Source: a virus
DNA length: 29,971 bases
IMG/VR virus record: IMGVR_UViG_3300030104_000633
Coordinates: 1 to 29,971 of that record
Direction: 5' to 3' (one strand)
Shown here: positions 10,001 through 15,948 of the stretch, in pieces
Position numbering within the stretch: the first letter of the stretch is position 1
How the letters are laid out: every line of letters begins with the position of its first letter
Translations under genes and position numbers: made by a program
Notes under the pieces: model-generated
The model's input: only the letters and a program-made list of their open reading frames with translations
Database searches by the model: none
Told to the model about the DNA's origin: nothing

Positions 10001-12133
10001 TTTACTTTCCATAAAGTCCTCTAGTTTCTCAGCTTCCTTTTTAGCAACTGCGTCTTGTAAATAAAGATTTTTAGCGCGCTCTATAGGTTTATCATTTTCA
10101 TTTGTATACTCAGTAATTCCATCCATAGCGCTGGGATAAGTATTTTCCCCATACTCTTTTATTCTTTGTTCATAAGTAGGGTGTTCAATTATCTTACCCT
10201 CTAAAGGCATGTAATTAGGATTTAGTATAGGTTCTCCTGGTACAAAATTTTCAATCATTCCTTGTTTTTCACCTTCAGATAATAAACTCCAAATTGGAAA
10301 ATCTATTTTTTCAAGCGACGATTCAGTAATTCGGCCATCTGGATATTTAAATGTTCTAGTCTTGCTATTAAGAAAATCTTTAAGCTCGTCTACAGTTTCA
10401 AATCCATTTTCGTTACCTATATATTGTTTGTAAGTTTCATCTGCTTGAAGAGAAAATTGGTAATGCTCCCCAGGTATATCCCAATACAAAGGCTCACGCT
10501 CTCCCATCATTACATTTGGGTCTGATCCATAACCTATGTGCACGTCTTTACTTATACCAAAGCCTCCACTTATACTGTTAACGTATCGCCCAGTTGCCCC
10601 ACTTGCTCTTGAATCTATATCAATGTCGACACTTAATTGATCTTCTAAATCATCATCAATATCTTGTCGTTCTGAAGAACTCAAAGTAATATTATTTTTT
10701 TTAGTAACTTTAAAAAAATCATTCATCCAACTTTGATGTATATTCATCTTTCTTTTACTACCTTCAGACATAGTTGATACAAGAAAGTTATTTAACTCTT
10801 CTCCGTATTTTTTTGCGCCACTGTATGTTTGAACGTGCTGACCTAGGTCTTTATCATAATACGTATCTATTTTTCTATGCTTATTATCTCCAAATGTAGA
10901 ATTAGAATTATATTCTCTTATTGTATGCGTTTGTCCAGTGGGTCTATGTGTTACAACAATTCTTTGCCAATTTCTAAATCGCCCTCCTCTTTTTGTATCA
11001 GTTTTAACAACTTCAACTAAATATTCATCACTAATAGGATCAAGAAAATCTTTAAAAAATGTTCTTTTTTGATCCCACTCACGATGCCAAATATTATCTC
11101 CACTACCTAAATCATATGCACCAAATAATATTGGTTCATTGTGAGTATCACCTATATAACCTTTACTTTCATGAATCTTAGCATCAATCGGCCTGTTCCA
11201 CTCAAAGTATGTATTCCATTTATTTTTTGTCTCAGGCGCTAAATAATCCCAACCTGGTATCTGTTCAATTTTATCTTTTTCGGACATAGCATCCCAATCT
11301 TCAGATTTTATTGCAGACATAATGGAATATGATTCTGGTTGATATTTTAACACATCATCACTAGAATATAAATCCACGTCAGTGCCTACTATATTCTCAG
11401 TTTTAATTATAGATGCGTCAGGTAATTGTTGCGTTTGTCTTTGAAGGTAATCTTGCTTTTGCTCTAATACAGGCAATAAATACTCTATTTCTTTTTTACG
11501 CTCTTCACTAGCGTTAGGAAGTTCTGCTGTTAAATCATTAGCATACTCTTCATATCTTTCATAAGGAATGCCTTGACCTTGATTTCCAAATTGATACTCT
11601 TGAGGCAAATCAACGTCTACATCTGGAATATAACTATCCCAATCATATTTTAGTTCTTCAACTATAGGTTCGCCTGTAGATGATCTTGGCGTTTCGTTAA
11701 ATTTTTCAATAGCTTCTCTCTGTTCATCAGTTAACTCATCAAATTCTTCTTCTGTTTCAGGCTCAGGTGTAGTTTCTGTTGAAAATAAACTTGGGGTGTC
11801 TCTTTCAGTATTTGACCACGGGTAGGCAACTTCTTCTTCAACTATCTCTTCTTCCTTTTCTTCAATTATTGGTTCTATTTTTTTTTGATTATTTTGAGAC
11901 GAATCTATCTCTTTGACTTGATCTTGTGAGTTGATTTGCGGAGTAATATTTTCCTGCATTGTCTGAGTTTGTGGAATATATTCTTCTATTTTTTGATTTT
12001 CTTTTTTAGATTTTTCAATCTCAGTAGTGCTATTTACTTCTATTTTTTTAGCCGTAGGATTATCTATTTCAAACTGTTTTTGCTCGTTTAGTGGGACATC
12101 AACTGTCTCACCATTTAATTTATATTTTATCAT
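1085..12133 (-). CDS. Giant multidomain virion / polyvalent protein with HExxH and HAD-kinase module
   Basis: This 3682-residue protein takes up over a third of the window. Visible parts in order are: a short start module (KYKLNGETVDVP); an acidic Pro/Glu-rich region to about residue 150; long globular and helical parts; hydrophobic Gly-rich segments around 1080-1108 and 1130-1250; an HEKGH metallopeptidase-like motif (1513-1517); VLSRK (1664-1668) and VKFS[RK]-type linkers (2073, 2530, 2906); a HAD phosphatase split by a P-loop kinase (about 2543-2890); a hydrophobic segment near 3373-3398; a Lys/Glu coiled coil (about 3560-3607); and two Cys/His modules at the end. As the last and largest of three ejection-type genes it parallels T7 gp16. 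I infer a capsid-packed protein injected with the DNA and carrying enzymes for early infection. No lytic transglycosylase or RNA polymerase motif was recognised. Confidence 0.75.
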   Translation of the reverse strand: MIKYKLNGETVDVPLNEQKQFEIDNPTAKKIEVNSTTEIEKSKKENQKIEEYIPQTQTMQENITPQINSQDQVKEIDSSQNNQKKIEPIIEEKEEEIVEEEVAYPWSNTERDTPSLFSTETTPEPETEEEFDELTDEQREAIEKFNETPRSSTGEPIVEELKYDWDSYIPDVDVDLPQEYQFGNQGQGIPYERYEEYANDLTAELPNASEERKKEIEYLLPVLEQKQDYLQRQTQQLPDASIIKTENIVGTDVDLYSSDDVLKYQPESYSIMSAIKSEDWDAMSEKDKIEQIPGWDYLAPETKNKWNTYFEWNRPIDAKIHESKGYIGDTHNEPILFGAYDLGSGDNIWHREWDQKRTFFKDFLDPISDEYLVEVVKTDTKRGGRFRNWQRIVVTHRPTGQTHTIREYNSNSTFGDNKHRKIDTYYDKDLGQHVQTYSGAKKYGEELNNFLVSTMSEGSKRKMNIHQSWMNDFFKVTKKNNITLSSSERQDIDDDLEDQLSVDIDIDSRASGATGRYVNSISGGFGISKDVHIGYGSDPNVMMGEREPLYWDIPGEHYQFSLQADETYKQYIGNENGFETVDELKDFLNSKTRTFKYPDGRITESSLEKIDFPIWSLLSEGEKQGMIENFVPGEPILNPNYMPLEGKIIEHPTYEQRIKEYGENTYPSAMDGITEYTNENDKPIERAKNLYLQDAVAKKEAEKLEDFMESKDSNNSEDIMVKIASEIYTQKAIKELKDNQVQLEGVVEQVKPLEEEFGKINDIINNAEDYTIPSPEEIYENANVILDQAEYNNIIDNIIENNPIMLNGEEIILPKTQDEYDNVKNGIVNKYVFPTEEENKSYFDNLQDKVNNGELSVEAATSDWDNYQKELLTKQDNLFKELTEFDKEYKKQEEVVQGLIGDFKKEQEANKLDADNQIQMVKDDMEGHVVLSNGKKISKLHFDKYVALQNELTGYYKNYDNLLTESEELIGVIEDSQIQNELIQKNYDDWEKAVYGAWSTTQNIFGGTAYALLDITATLTGQSDSNWMDRVHKNYDDMQQTIATISQTYKPSVTMEQAFGGSLNPMNWDFDKLSTMFFETSAQFLPVLLTMGAGTVVGTATIVGSGYGEMRNNIYKDYLEGKSSVHHNATHSMMLSLAYGAGEGVDYAIARLPVSRAWKSITGTSRANLRKGLDGFLNFQKTAWKPVLGTFFLESGSEGLTGIWQNMIAGRPPLEGIDHQMVAGGMMALSFQSVPFIKGSIMSTMSSKDTMRGYRNNLVEINKLKNDLNSTTLDEDTRKTIEDQIANLQEQNDVTVTKELDKFSNMSPEFTETFFAHIVKSENLRIEYDKVMNDKTLSASERKSKINNIESKFNENENILLLLKTNPAFGDKFVGFENSAKKEDKVRKNEIFEQAEQDLISDGKSEPSDKAIREKARVIYNTQEIMSDYNKVKDSDLAANFRNYETVDQAVDDMDNMNIDPETKKKLVKEIKKGAHGSTVFIQDPKTKEVIEKIPFQVVENMAKDSRLETRTHEKGHVILESLFKENPKAFNEISDNVFQYLQNHDLGSYAKLKVRTAGMNKEEVLTNFMEMVADGSVDVSKSSKNKTLPTMIAQSVSSVFSKRTNGSVGLNLQGEKDAVAFVSNLAKKIKNGTISLADVKAAKKSDVVKKFEDSKTEKSKGFVLSRKTALDAINDLLPNNIKTKRDYYKFIRNERKARAINEALINPGGVINNYIRSKQNSREEGDKVIEKTLERIFNFDPEATRQDGKKVGNQGFGEFLFSNTNFAKLDARKALFQEGQQKQKEVRGDVVDDMGKTVFESTETESGLSPEEIMILKQGTSAQKIKTEETLSKVFGINDNLRLNFEEALTTAFGTKLPEVNSKQMRVELGKIISDRLRPIIQKKLGTELKFDEFVKNDLTPLLKFIKAEDLRQIERMVGGKKFPNGRKIFTTSTRITKKQEIIDLQKKGLIPKTFTKYAQGYNLATRLPNPNSKELLAFFRGTNSEIELGYQPPGSIKSGMLGARKDKLAELLTREIAFDQAIQVAKSVLPKIKAIESLQNRNIKDNYIAELGLTLDRNPDAGSTNTDNSSVKFSRKANQTVVGEVKMLTDFIQKYGIENTIDTDNNFLIDGIEDMSSLAISTTLEMYDSNIILENESKGFKQFIYNSDAPQLLKDLLKQQGNLRYYTSSLNLMHRDSSVIAKILGPDIMNALGYEILGYKNRFMDPAEQKTNQPKGTKGEFYDRLQDLNKVVNSLNVKLPKGLKIEDVRIMNRSKGLFKKIDKILTLESRSEKIEKIKALAPEIKAANKANIQLSKHIAKTIIDLARKGPKNGGISMLSAVNILQAQTSIVSGFRGLSRLDLIDVREGFQALYIDANGDYTNNKNVLNKGGVINTNNPQLKEAIIYYKSKGVKNPEQIALQQLSSKGEHIKPNSNTMFEVAELIWKDNVNIDAELDLIFNNHSQLLTSKYMADVIDDGPGGKTSAAEFKRINFLNEGDINNMVAPNGNSFQDVLIDREVSKLQKKIIRNANVKHSKSISMLNAKDNLIKFSKKPKTKGMSTFDFDDTLARTKSGVRYTMPNNTGKPTPGKKVIFLAGSAGSGKSNVVKQLGLEKQGFKMVNQDISLEWLAKNNGLPTDMRDFTPEQSSKWGSLQWEARDIAQRKATKFRGRGDGVVVDGTGASTISMFTQAQKYKDAGYDVQMLFVESSLETALERNKARKERSLQDFIVERNWKAVQKNKKAFKEEFGSNFAEVKTDKLKQGDPMPKSLVNKMDKFTNSYIKGRLTAEEFANKGGELLDQGAKFDFSEFNKVVDGTPGPLLKKARNRAKKYGTKDMFVLTARPQASAFAIQQFLKGQGLDIPIKNITGLANSTGDAKAQWMLDKFAEGYNDMYFVDDAIQNVDAVKQVLDQLDVKSEVVQARVKFSKNASKEFNDIIEQSKGVGADVVISQAEAIKTGRHKGWWRLFVPPSAEDFKGLLYRFLGTGKQGEQHMEWFKENLLDPFAKGIRSWNVYKQGMVDEYKQLKKQFKDVKKSLFKNVVGTKFTVDSAIRVYLWDKAGFNIPGLDNATKDKLIEYVESNTKVKQYADALSKITRLQDGYIQPREGWSIGTVASDLNDIVNRVGRKEFLADYLANVDAIFTPDNLNKIQALYGTNFRKALDNILYRMENGTNRKISQDSNVNGLLDWINGSVGAIMFFNMRSASLQTLSTVNFINWTDNNLFKAGKAFANQPQFWKDFAMLFNSAQLKQRRRGLQTDVSASELSAAFSDGRATPRKVINYLLQLGFTPTQVVDSFAIAFGGASFYRNRFNTYKKRGMSTKEANDRAMLEFQELAEETQQSSREDMVSQQQASVLGRVVLAFQNTTMQYTRLTKKSLSDLANRRGDPKSHISRIMYYSAVQSIVFLSLQQALAASLWGDDEEEKDKDVKRVLNGTLESFLSGMGIHGKIASTIKNTIGVYKEQKAKGWNREDGKILLELLSFSPPIGSKLRKIYQAIRSEYYDSDGKLSEELGWRVENPKLYFWSSIIEAVFNIPTQRLVRKANNLEEAITGNHSIWERIQLGLGWSVWELGLEDEDTAEAKERIAEKKAIEKEKEKEQKKIEKEIEKEKEKIEEEKEKKEKGIKTVRCSGIRSNGERCGNTTETAEKTYLCYHHMEFTDGDDRDGDGIKEYRCTAIKKNGDRCKNKTENESKKCYAHQ
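1088..1306 (-). other. Domain: two C-terminal Cys/His zinc-finger-like modules (within giant protein)
   Basis: Module 1 has Cys3612, Cys3622, Cys3635 and His3638; module 2 has Cys3657, Cys3667, Cys3678 and His3681. Both follow C-x9-C-x(10-12)-C-x2-H with a shared C-x-(G/A)-I-(R/K)-x-N-G-(E/D)-R-C core, resembling the short DUF5763-type motif. Between them, DRDGDGIKE (residues 3646-3654) fits a DxDxDGxxE calcium loop as in thrombospondin type-3 or dockerin repeats. They follow a Lys/Glu-rich helix, so they sit at the tip of an extended C-terminal arm. Confidence 0.65.
3464..4507 (-). other. Domain: HAD phosphatase with inserted P-loop kinase (within giant protein)
   Basis: Residues about 2543-2890. 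HAD motif I is DFDDTLAR (Asp2545 nucleophile, Asp2547, Thr2549). Some 30 residues later the Walker A GSAGSGKS (2579-2586) opens a kinase with NQD (Asp2605), VVVDGTG (2657-2663) and a basic lid ERNKARKER (2697-2705), an arrangement like T4 Pnk, zeta toxins and related P-loop kinases. HAD then resumes: motif II FVLTARP (Thr2823), a GDAK motif III candidate, and motif IV FVDDAIQNVDAV (Asp2879/Asp2880). All key residues of both enzymes appear present, so both could be active. The substrate is not determined; RNA or DNA 5'-OH/3'-phosphate ends are my first guess. Confidence 0.72.
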
Positions 12134-12151
12134 TACTGTATCGTTAGTTAC
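12133..12151 (-). promoter_or_regulatory. Degenerate copy of the upstream element (weak)
   Basis: On the minus strand GTAACTA, a 7-base spacer, then AGTAA runs into the ATG of the giant gene. It shares the outer blocks of the 22-base elements but lacks the flanking ATGT context and has a weak dyad. It could be chance in such A+T-rich DNA. Confidence 0.22.
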
Positions 12152-12165
12152 CCGTTAATATTTAT

Positions 12166-13212
12166 TTATACTATTTTATTTGGCATAAATACTCCATTTC
12201 TTATTACACCACTATTTGTTTCTATATCTCCACTAAGTTTCTTTGAAGATGGATTACTAGAATCTGCTGATGTTTCTTTTTTATTTTTTATTTGCATTAC
12301 TTTTCTTACTTCTGGGCTTAAATTATTATAATAATTTTGTTCCATAGCTTTAGTATAATAATCTGCTAAATAGTTTTTTAACATGCCATCATCACGTAAT
12401 ATACTTGAGGTTATAATCGCGGCATCTTCATGTGATATTTTCCCATCTTTTGTAGGATCCAGTTCCATAACTTGAGCCTCAGTTAATCCCATATCAGTAT
12501 ACTTACCCATCTTGATTGATTTCATTAAATCATCTTTAAATATTCTATTGCCAAATATTTTATCCGTAGCTAAAGATTTCATGTCGCCAGTTTCAATTAC
12601 CTTCTCTAACATGTTATTGTATTCTTTTTGATAATTAAATGTAGCATCTTCACCTGCTTGAATATCTGATGCTTGTCTTGTACTATCCTCAATCAAAGCT
12701 TGGACACTTGATTTAGACGTTTCATCGACATATCTACTTTTTACTAAATCTTCTATTTCATTAAAACTTTTCCAACCATCAGACAGCTCATAACCAGGCA
12801 TGTTATCTTTATAAGAGACTTCGTTATTACCGTTGACAATATTAACCATATCATTTGTATAATTAGCTAATTTCTCAGTAGGGCTATGTCCTATACCTGA
12901 ATCAGCATCTAAATTACTCGCTAAACTTTTTCTAAACTCTTCAGCATTAAACATTCTTTCACCTGTTTGTACCACTCCAGCCTCTAATTTAGCTTGAGTC
13001 TCTTTATCACCATTAGCGTATTCTACCTTTTCATTTTCAAATTTCTCTCTTAAAGCTGCCATTTCTTCTTCTGAAAATTTAGTATCTCTATTTAATTCAT
13101 TTTTCATAACTTGAAAAAAAGAGCCGTCTGTTATAGGCTCAACTTCAGGTTGAATTTGTGGCTCCATTTCCTCTACAGGTTGTTCTACTTGTGGTGTATA
13201 TTCTTCTTGCAT
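12166..13212 (-). CDS. Acidic internal virion protein candidate with EF-hand-like loop
   Basis: I do not recognise a named family for this 348-residue, mostly helical protein. Residues 1-30 are Pro/Glu/Gln-rich (EEYTPQVEQPVEEMEPQ) and probably disordered. Residues 252-263 read DPTKDGKISHED, a good EF-hand calcium loop: Asp252, Thr254, Asp256, Gly257, Ile259 and Asp263 at loop positions 1, 3, 5, 6, 8 and 12, with helix-prone flanks (LTEAQVMEL before, AAIITSSILRDD after). No second EF-hand is evident. The C terminus is polar with Ser/Lys-rich linkers. The gene sits between the gp14-like candidate and the giant gene, the place of T7 gene 15, so a partner in the ejection complex is inferred; a chaperone-like packaging factor for the giant protein is an alternative. 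Confidence 0.6.
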   Translation of the reverse strand: MQEEYTPQVEQPVEEMEPQIQPEVEPITDGSFFQVMKNELNRDTKFSEEEMAALREKFENEKVEYANGDKETQAKLEAGVVQTGERMFNAEEFRKSLASNLDADSGIGHSPTEKLANYTNDMVNIVNGNNEVSYKDNMPGYELSDGWKSFNEIEDLVKSRYVDETSKSSVQALIEDSTRQASDIQAGEDATFNYQKEYNNMLEKVIETGDMKSLATDKIFGNRIFKDDLMKSIKMGKYTDMGLTEAQVMELDPTKDGKISHEDAAIITSSILRDDGMLKNYLADYYTKAMEQNYYNNLSPEVRKVMQIKNKKETSADSSNPSSKKLSGDIETNSGVIRNGVFMPNKIV

Positions 13213-13232
13213 AATTATATTTTAAATTTATG

Positions 13233-13937
13233 TTAAGCTCCTCCGCCTACTAACGACCCAAGAATATTAAATCCTCCCTCTATTAATCCTCCTACTGCTT
13301 GATCTTTTTGAGCGTTAGCTCCAGCTGCTACTCCTTGAGCTGATTGATACTCTTTAGCAGCATCATCAAATATAGCTGATTGCTTGTTAAGTTCTCTTGT
13401 TTGAGAAGCCGCTTCACCCATTGCAATTTTTTCAGCAACAGCTGCGGCACCAGTTCTTTCTTGCGTTTGTATATTAGCGGCTGCTTGTGCTTTTTTAGAT
13501 TGATTGTTAGCCTCTTGTTGTCCAATTCCAGCTGCAGATTTTTGTGCTGCTAACTGACCTTGCTGTGCTAATGATTGCGCTAATGCAGCAATACCACTAC
13601 CACCAGCAGCGCCTCTTAAACCATCCATAATATTAGATTGACTTTGAGCAAACTGTTGTGATGCCATTTCAGCTTCTTTTTTATTAATGGTTAAATCTTC
13701 CATTTTATTTTCCATACCAGCAAATTGATTCTGCATACCTTCAAATGGGTTGCTAGTATCAACAGCTGATAGTATATCTCTTTGTTTATCCCTTGCTTTT
13801 CTTGCTTGCTTTTCAGCTTTTTCTGCTTTCTTAGCTGCTTTACCAGCTTTATGGGCCGTGTATATACCACCAGCTATACCACCGATAGCTGACCATATTT
13901 TAAAAGGTGACTCTTTGTCGTTTCTAGTTGTTGCCAT
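13233..13937 (-). CDS. Internal virion (ejection) protein candidate, T7 gp14-like by position
   Basis: This 234-residue protein is rich in Ala, Gly, Gln and Lys. It opens with a short Gly/Ala segment (IWSAIGGIAGGIYTAHKAGK, about residues 14-33) that could be membrane-interacting. A Lys/Ala helical coiled coil follows (AAKKAEKAEKQARKARDKQR, about 34-53), then long Ala/Gln helices. It ends in a Gly-rich hydrophobic tail (VGGLIEGGFNILGSLVGGGA). Hydrophobic ends around a helical middle and a length close to T7 gp14 (196 aa) suit a protein that leaves the capsid and forms a channel in the outer membrane. Sequence similarity to gp14 is not claimed. It is the first of three consecutive genes ending in the giant protein. 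Confidence 0.58.
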   Translation of the reverse strand: MATTRNDKESPFKIWSAIGGIAGGIYTAHKAGKAAKKAEKAEKQARKARDKQRDILSAVDTSNPFEGMQNQFAGMENKMEDLTINKKEAEMASQQFAQSQSNIMDGLRGAAGGSGIAALAQSLAQQGQLAAQKSAAGIGQQEANNQSKKAQAAANIQTQERTGAAAVAEKIAMGEAASQTRELNKQSAIFDDAAKEYQSAQGVAAGANAQKDQAVGGLIEGGFNILGSLVGGGA

Positions 13938-13945
13938 ATATTATT

Positions 13946-13967
13946 TTTTACTATTATATAGTTACAT
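13946..13967 (-). promoter_or_regulatory. Repeated 22-base upstream element, copy 2
   Basis: On the minus strand this reads ATGTAACTATA, then TAAT, then AGTAAAA, ending 8 bases before the start of the 234-aa gene. It matches the copy at 23363-23384 at 20 of 22 positions. Its centre is an ACTAT-ATA-ATAGT dyad and it contains an exact TATAAT, but no matching -35 element is evident. Being before the first gene of the presumed ejection module, it may start or control that unit. Confidence 0.55.
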
Positions 13968-13977
13968 TTTTTACTTA

Positions 13978-14352
13978 TTATTTACTACTTTCAGCTATTT
14001 CACAGCCAACAGAAAACAGTTCAGCCTTAGCTGTAGAAGTGTTTACAAATTTAGTTGAAGCAAAATATCCTAATAAAGAAGTTAAATTAACTTTATTATC
14101 TTTTGAAAAGAATATAAAGTCAGATGTTGTGGGTACTACTGTATCCTCATCTATTTCACATGTTAAGGTCGTTGTCTCCGTGCCATCATCTAAAGCCGTT
14201 GCGTTACTTATACCTTTTACTAAACCTATTTTAGTAAAACTATTACTAGTACTAAAACCAGCTGAACTAGTGATATTAGAATAATACGCCGTATCCCCTA
14301 TTTGTAAAGAAGGATAATCTGTTCTTTTTACTTGTATTGTTATATCTGGCAT
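13978..14352 (-). CDS. Small conserved phage structural protein, unknown role
   Basis: This 124-residue protein begins MPDITIQVKRTDYPSLQIGD and ends with VNLTSLLGYFASTKFVNTS and AELFSVGCEIAESSK. I have the impression that this C-terminal pattern is common in small structural proteins of marine phages, but I cannot name a family. Strand-rich throughout, no signal peptide, no membrane segment, one Cys. It lies between the beta-rich 521-aa gene and the ejection-type gene block. Downstream of its stop (minus strand) lies the 22-base repeated element, so it is probably the last gene of the tail transcription unit. Confidence 0.62.
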   Translation of the reverse strand: MPDITIQVKRTDYPSLQIGDTAYYSNITSSAGFSTSNSFTKIGLVKGISNATALDDGTETTTLTCEIDEDTVVPTTSDFIFFSKDNKVNLTSLLGYFASTKFVNTSTAKAELFSVGCEIAESSK

Positions 14353-14372
14353 AGTTTATATTTTAATTATAT

Positions 14373-15938
14373 TTAAGGTGTTGTAAGTGCTGCGCTATCT
14401 ACTGATAAAAAATCTGAAGAGTCTAAATTAAAAGTTACATTAGCTGTACCAAATTTTTTAATTATAATATCACCTGTAACAGTTATTACAGTTGGAGTAG
14501 TCTCATCATCTTTGCTAAGTGCTATGTTAATTATTTCAACAATATTACCATGATCTGTGGAGCTTTGATCCCAATTAGAACTAGTATCAGTCATAGACCA
14601 AGTTGGAACATTAGCTGTTGTAAATTTAGTGGTTCCATGACCTTTTGTGTACACATAAGTAAAGCTATATATTTCTTTTATAGTTTTTATATGCTTTAGC
14701 CTACCTGGTTTTTTATTTGGTCTACCAATAATAGATAAAGCTGTTTTAGATGTTACAGTGTAATCAGTACCAGCGTCTGTATTAAAAACTACCGTAGGAT
14801 TTATATATTGATATATAATACCTTGTGGAGCAGTTTGTGTTAAATTAGCGTTTAATATAGTACTACCTTTAGGTGTTACATTTATATGATATATTTCATT
14901 AACACTAGCTGATGGAAATATTTGTTCAAATTCAAAAGATGCAAGTAGTTGATTAGTATCTGTGGTTGTTAAAGTTTTGTTTAAACCTCTTATTAATCCA
15001 GCCGGTATATGTATAATATCAGCATTGGCTAAAGTGGTAGACATTATAGAAGTGTTGTTACTAGCTTTTGTTATTGTTAAATCAAACTCAGCCCCCACAT
15101 CACCTACTATCTGTATTCTTTTTGTAGCACCTCCAATAGGTATTTCAGGTGATCCGTATATAATTTGTTTTATTTCTTTTTTTGATGTTGTAAGTGTAGT
15201 TCTATCAGAAACACCTGTATAATGTATAAATACTTTACAACCTAATCCATTTGGTATACTAACTTCACTATTTAGTTTTAAGGAATATTTAATTGTTGTA
15301 CTTTGTCCATCACTATTTGTGCCACTTGTTTCAACAAGTTGTAATATAAAATTAGCCCCTGCTGGAGCGTTTTCAACAGTAATTGTAGCCGCATTATTAA
15401 AATGATTATTAGCATCAGCTGTTAAAATTATAGTTGCTATTGTTATATTGTTATTAGCATCTATCCCTGGGTTACCCGCTACGTTAGCAGATAAAACGTT
15501 CGTTATTTCAATTGGGCTACCTGTAGTACCCGCATCATAAGTACCTGATACTGCTGTTGATCCATTTACGTTTTCTGTAGTGTTATCAATTAAATCAATA
15601 TCAAAAGTTATTATTCTTTTAGCATCGACTAAGACGGCATGACCTGATATAGGTATATTTATATTATTTGCAGCAGAAGACATTTCAAATAATGCCGAAA
15701 ATACAAATGTTACAGTTACGGTATTATTTACTTCACCTGCTACCGCAGTATCTGTAAATGAAATACTAGCAAACTGTGGTGGCAAAGAGCCGGCTACCGT
15801 GAAACCGGAAGCTGAAACAACGTAGCCTGAATTAGGAGTAATAGTTATACTACCACCCGTAATCATGTTACCAGCATAAGCAGCATCTTGTAAAGCCTCT
15901 GTAAAATTAAATGTTGATACTGTGTAGTTATATGGCAT
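14373..15938 (-). CDS. Beta-rich tail-associated protein with tandem Ig-like modules
   Basis: This 521-residue protein has a Thr/Ser/Asn/Val/Ile-rich, Cys-poor composition typical of extracellular beta-sandwich repeats. Two stretches look like copies of one module: about residues 27-105 (GGSITITPNSGYVVSASGFT ... NINIPISGHA) and about 160-250 (NITIATIILTADANNHFNNA ... VFIHYTGVSD). Both have alternating hydrophobic strands, a Pro-containing turn and a charged centre. The C-terminal 150 residues differ and contain IIGRPNKKPGRLKHIKTIKE (about 411-430). It lies directly after the nozzle gene (gap 10 bases). A role as tail appendage or adhesin is inferred from composition and place; a capsid fibre is the main alternative. 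Confidence 0.6.
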   Translation of the reverse strand: MPYNYTVSTFNFTEALQDAAYAGNMITGGSITITPNSGYVVSASGFTVAGSLPPQFASISFTDTAVAGEVNNTVTVTFVFSALFEMSSAANNINIPISGHAVLVDAKRIITFDIDLIDNTTENVNGSTAVSGTYDAGTTGSPIEITNVLSANVAGNPGIDANNNITIATIILTADANNHFNNAATITVENAPAGANFILQLVETSGTNSDGQSTTIKYSLKLNSEVSIPNGLGCKVFIHYTGVSDRTTLTTSKKEIKQIIYGSPEIPIGGATKRIQIVGDVGAEFDLTITKASNNTSIMSTTLANADIIHIPAGLIRGLNKTLTTTDTNQLLASFEFEQIFPSASVNEIYHINVTPKGSTILNANLTQTAPQGIIYQYINPTVVFNTDAGTDYTVTSKTALSIIGRPNKKPGRLKHIKTIKEIYSFTYVYTKGHGTTKFTTANVPTWSMTDTSSNWDQSSTDHGNIVEIINIALSKDDETTPTVITVTGDIIIKKFGTANVTFNLDSSDFLSVDSAALTTP

Positions 15939-15948
15939 GTTTTAAATT

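Noticed and set aside
1085-12133. Giant protein as a virion RNA polymerase (N4-like or crAss-like)
   Set aside because: Its size and place would fit, but I could not find a DxDGD double-psi-barrel signature or the T7/N4 polymerase motifs. Repeats such as DIDIDS and DVDVDLP lie in polar regions without the expected neighbours. A profile search could still overturn this.
12134-12165. Possible terminator hairpin between the 348-aa and giant genes
   Set aside because: Only short imperfect pairing around TTAACGGGTAACTAA is available and no U-tract follows, so it does not meet the standard set by the two real terminators.
13328-13525. Second minus-strand frame of 65 codons inside the 234-aa gene
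   Set aside because: It is a shifted reading of the Ala/Gln-rich coding sequence with no own leader or overlap signal.
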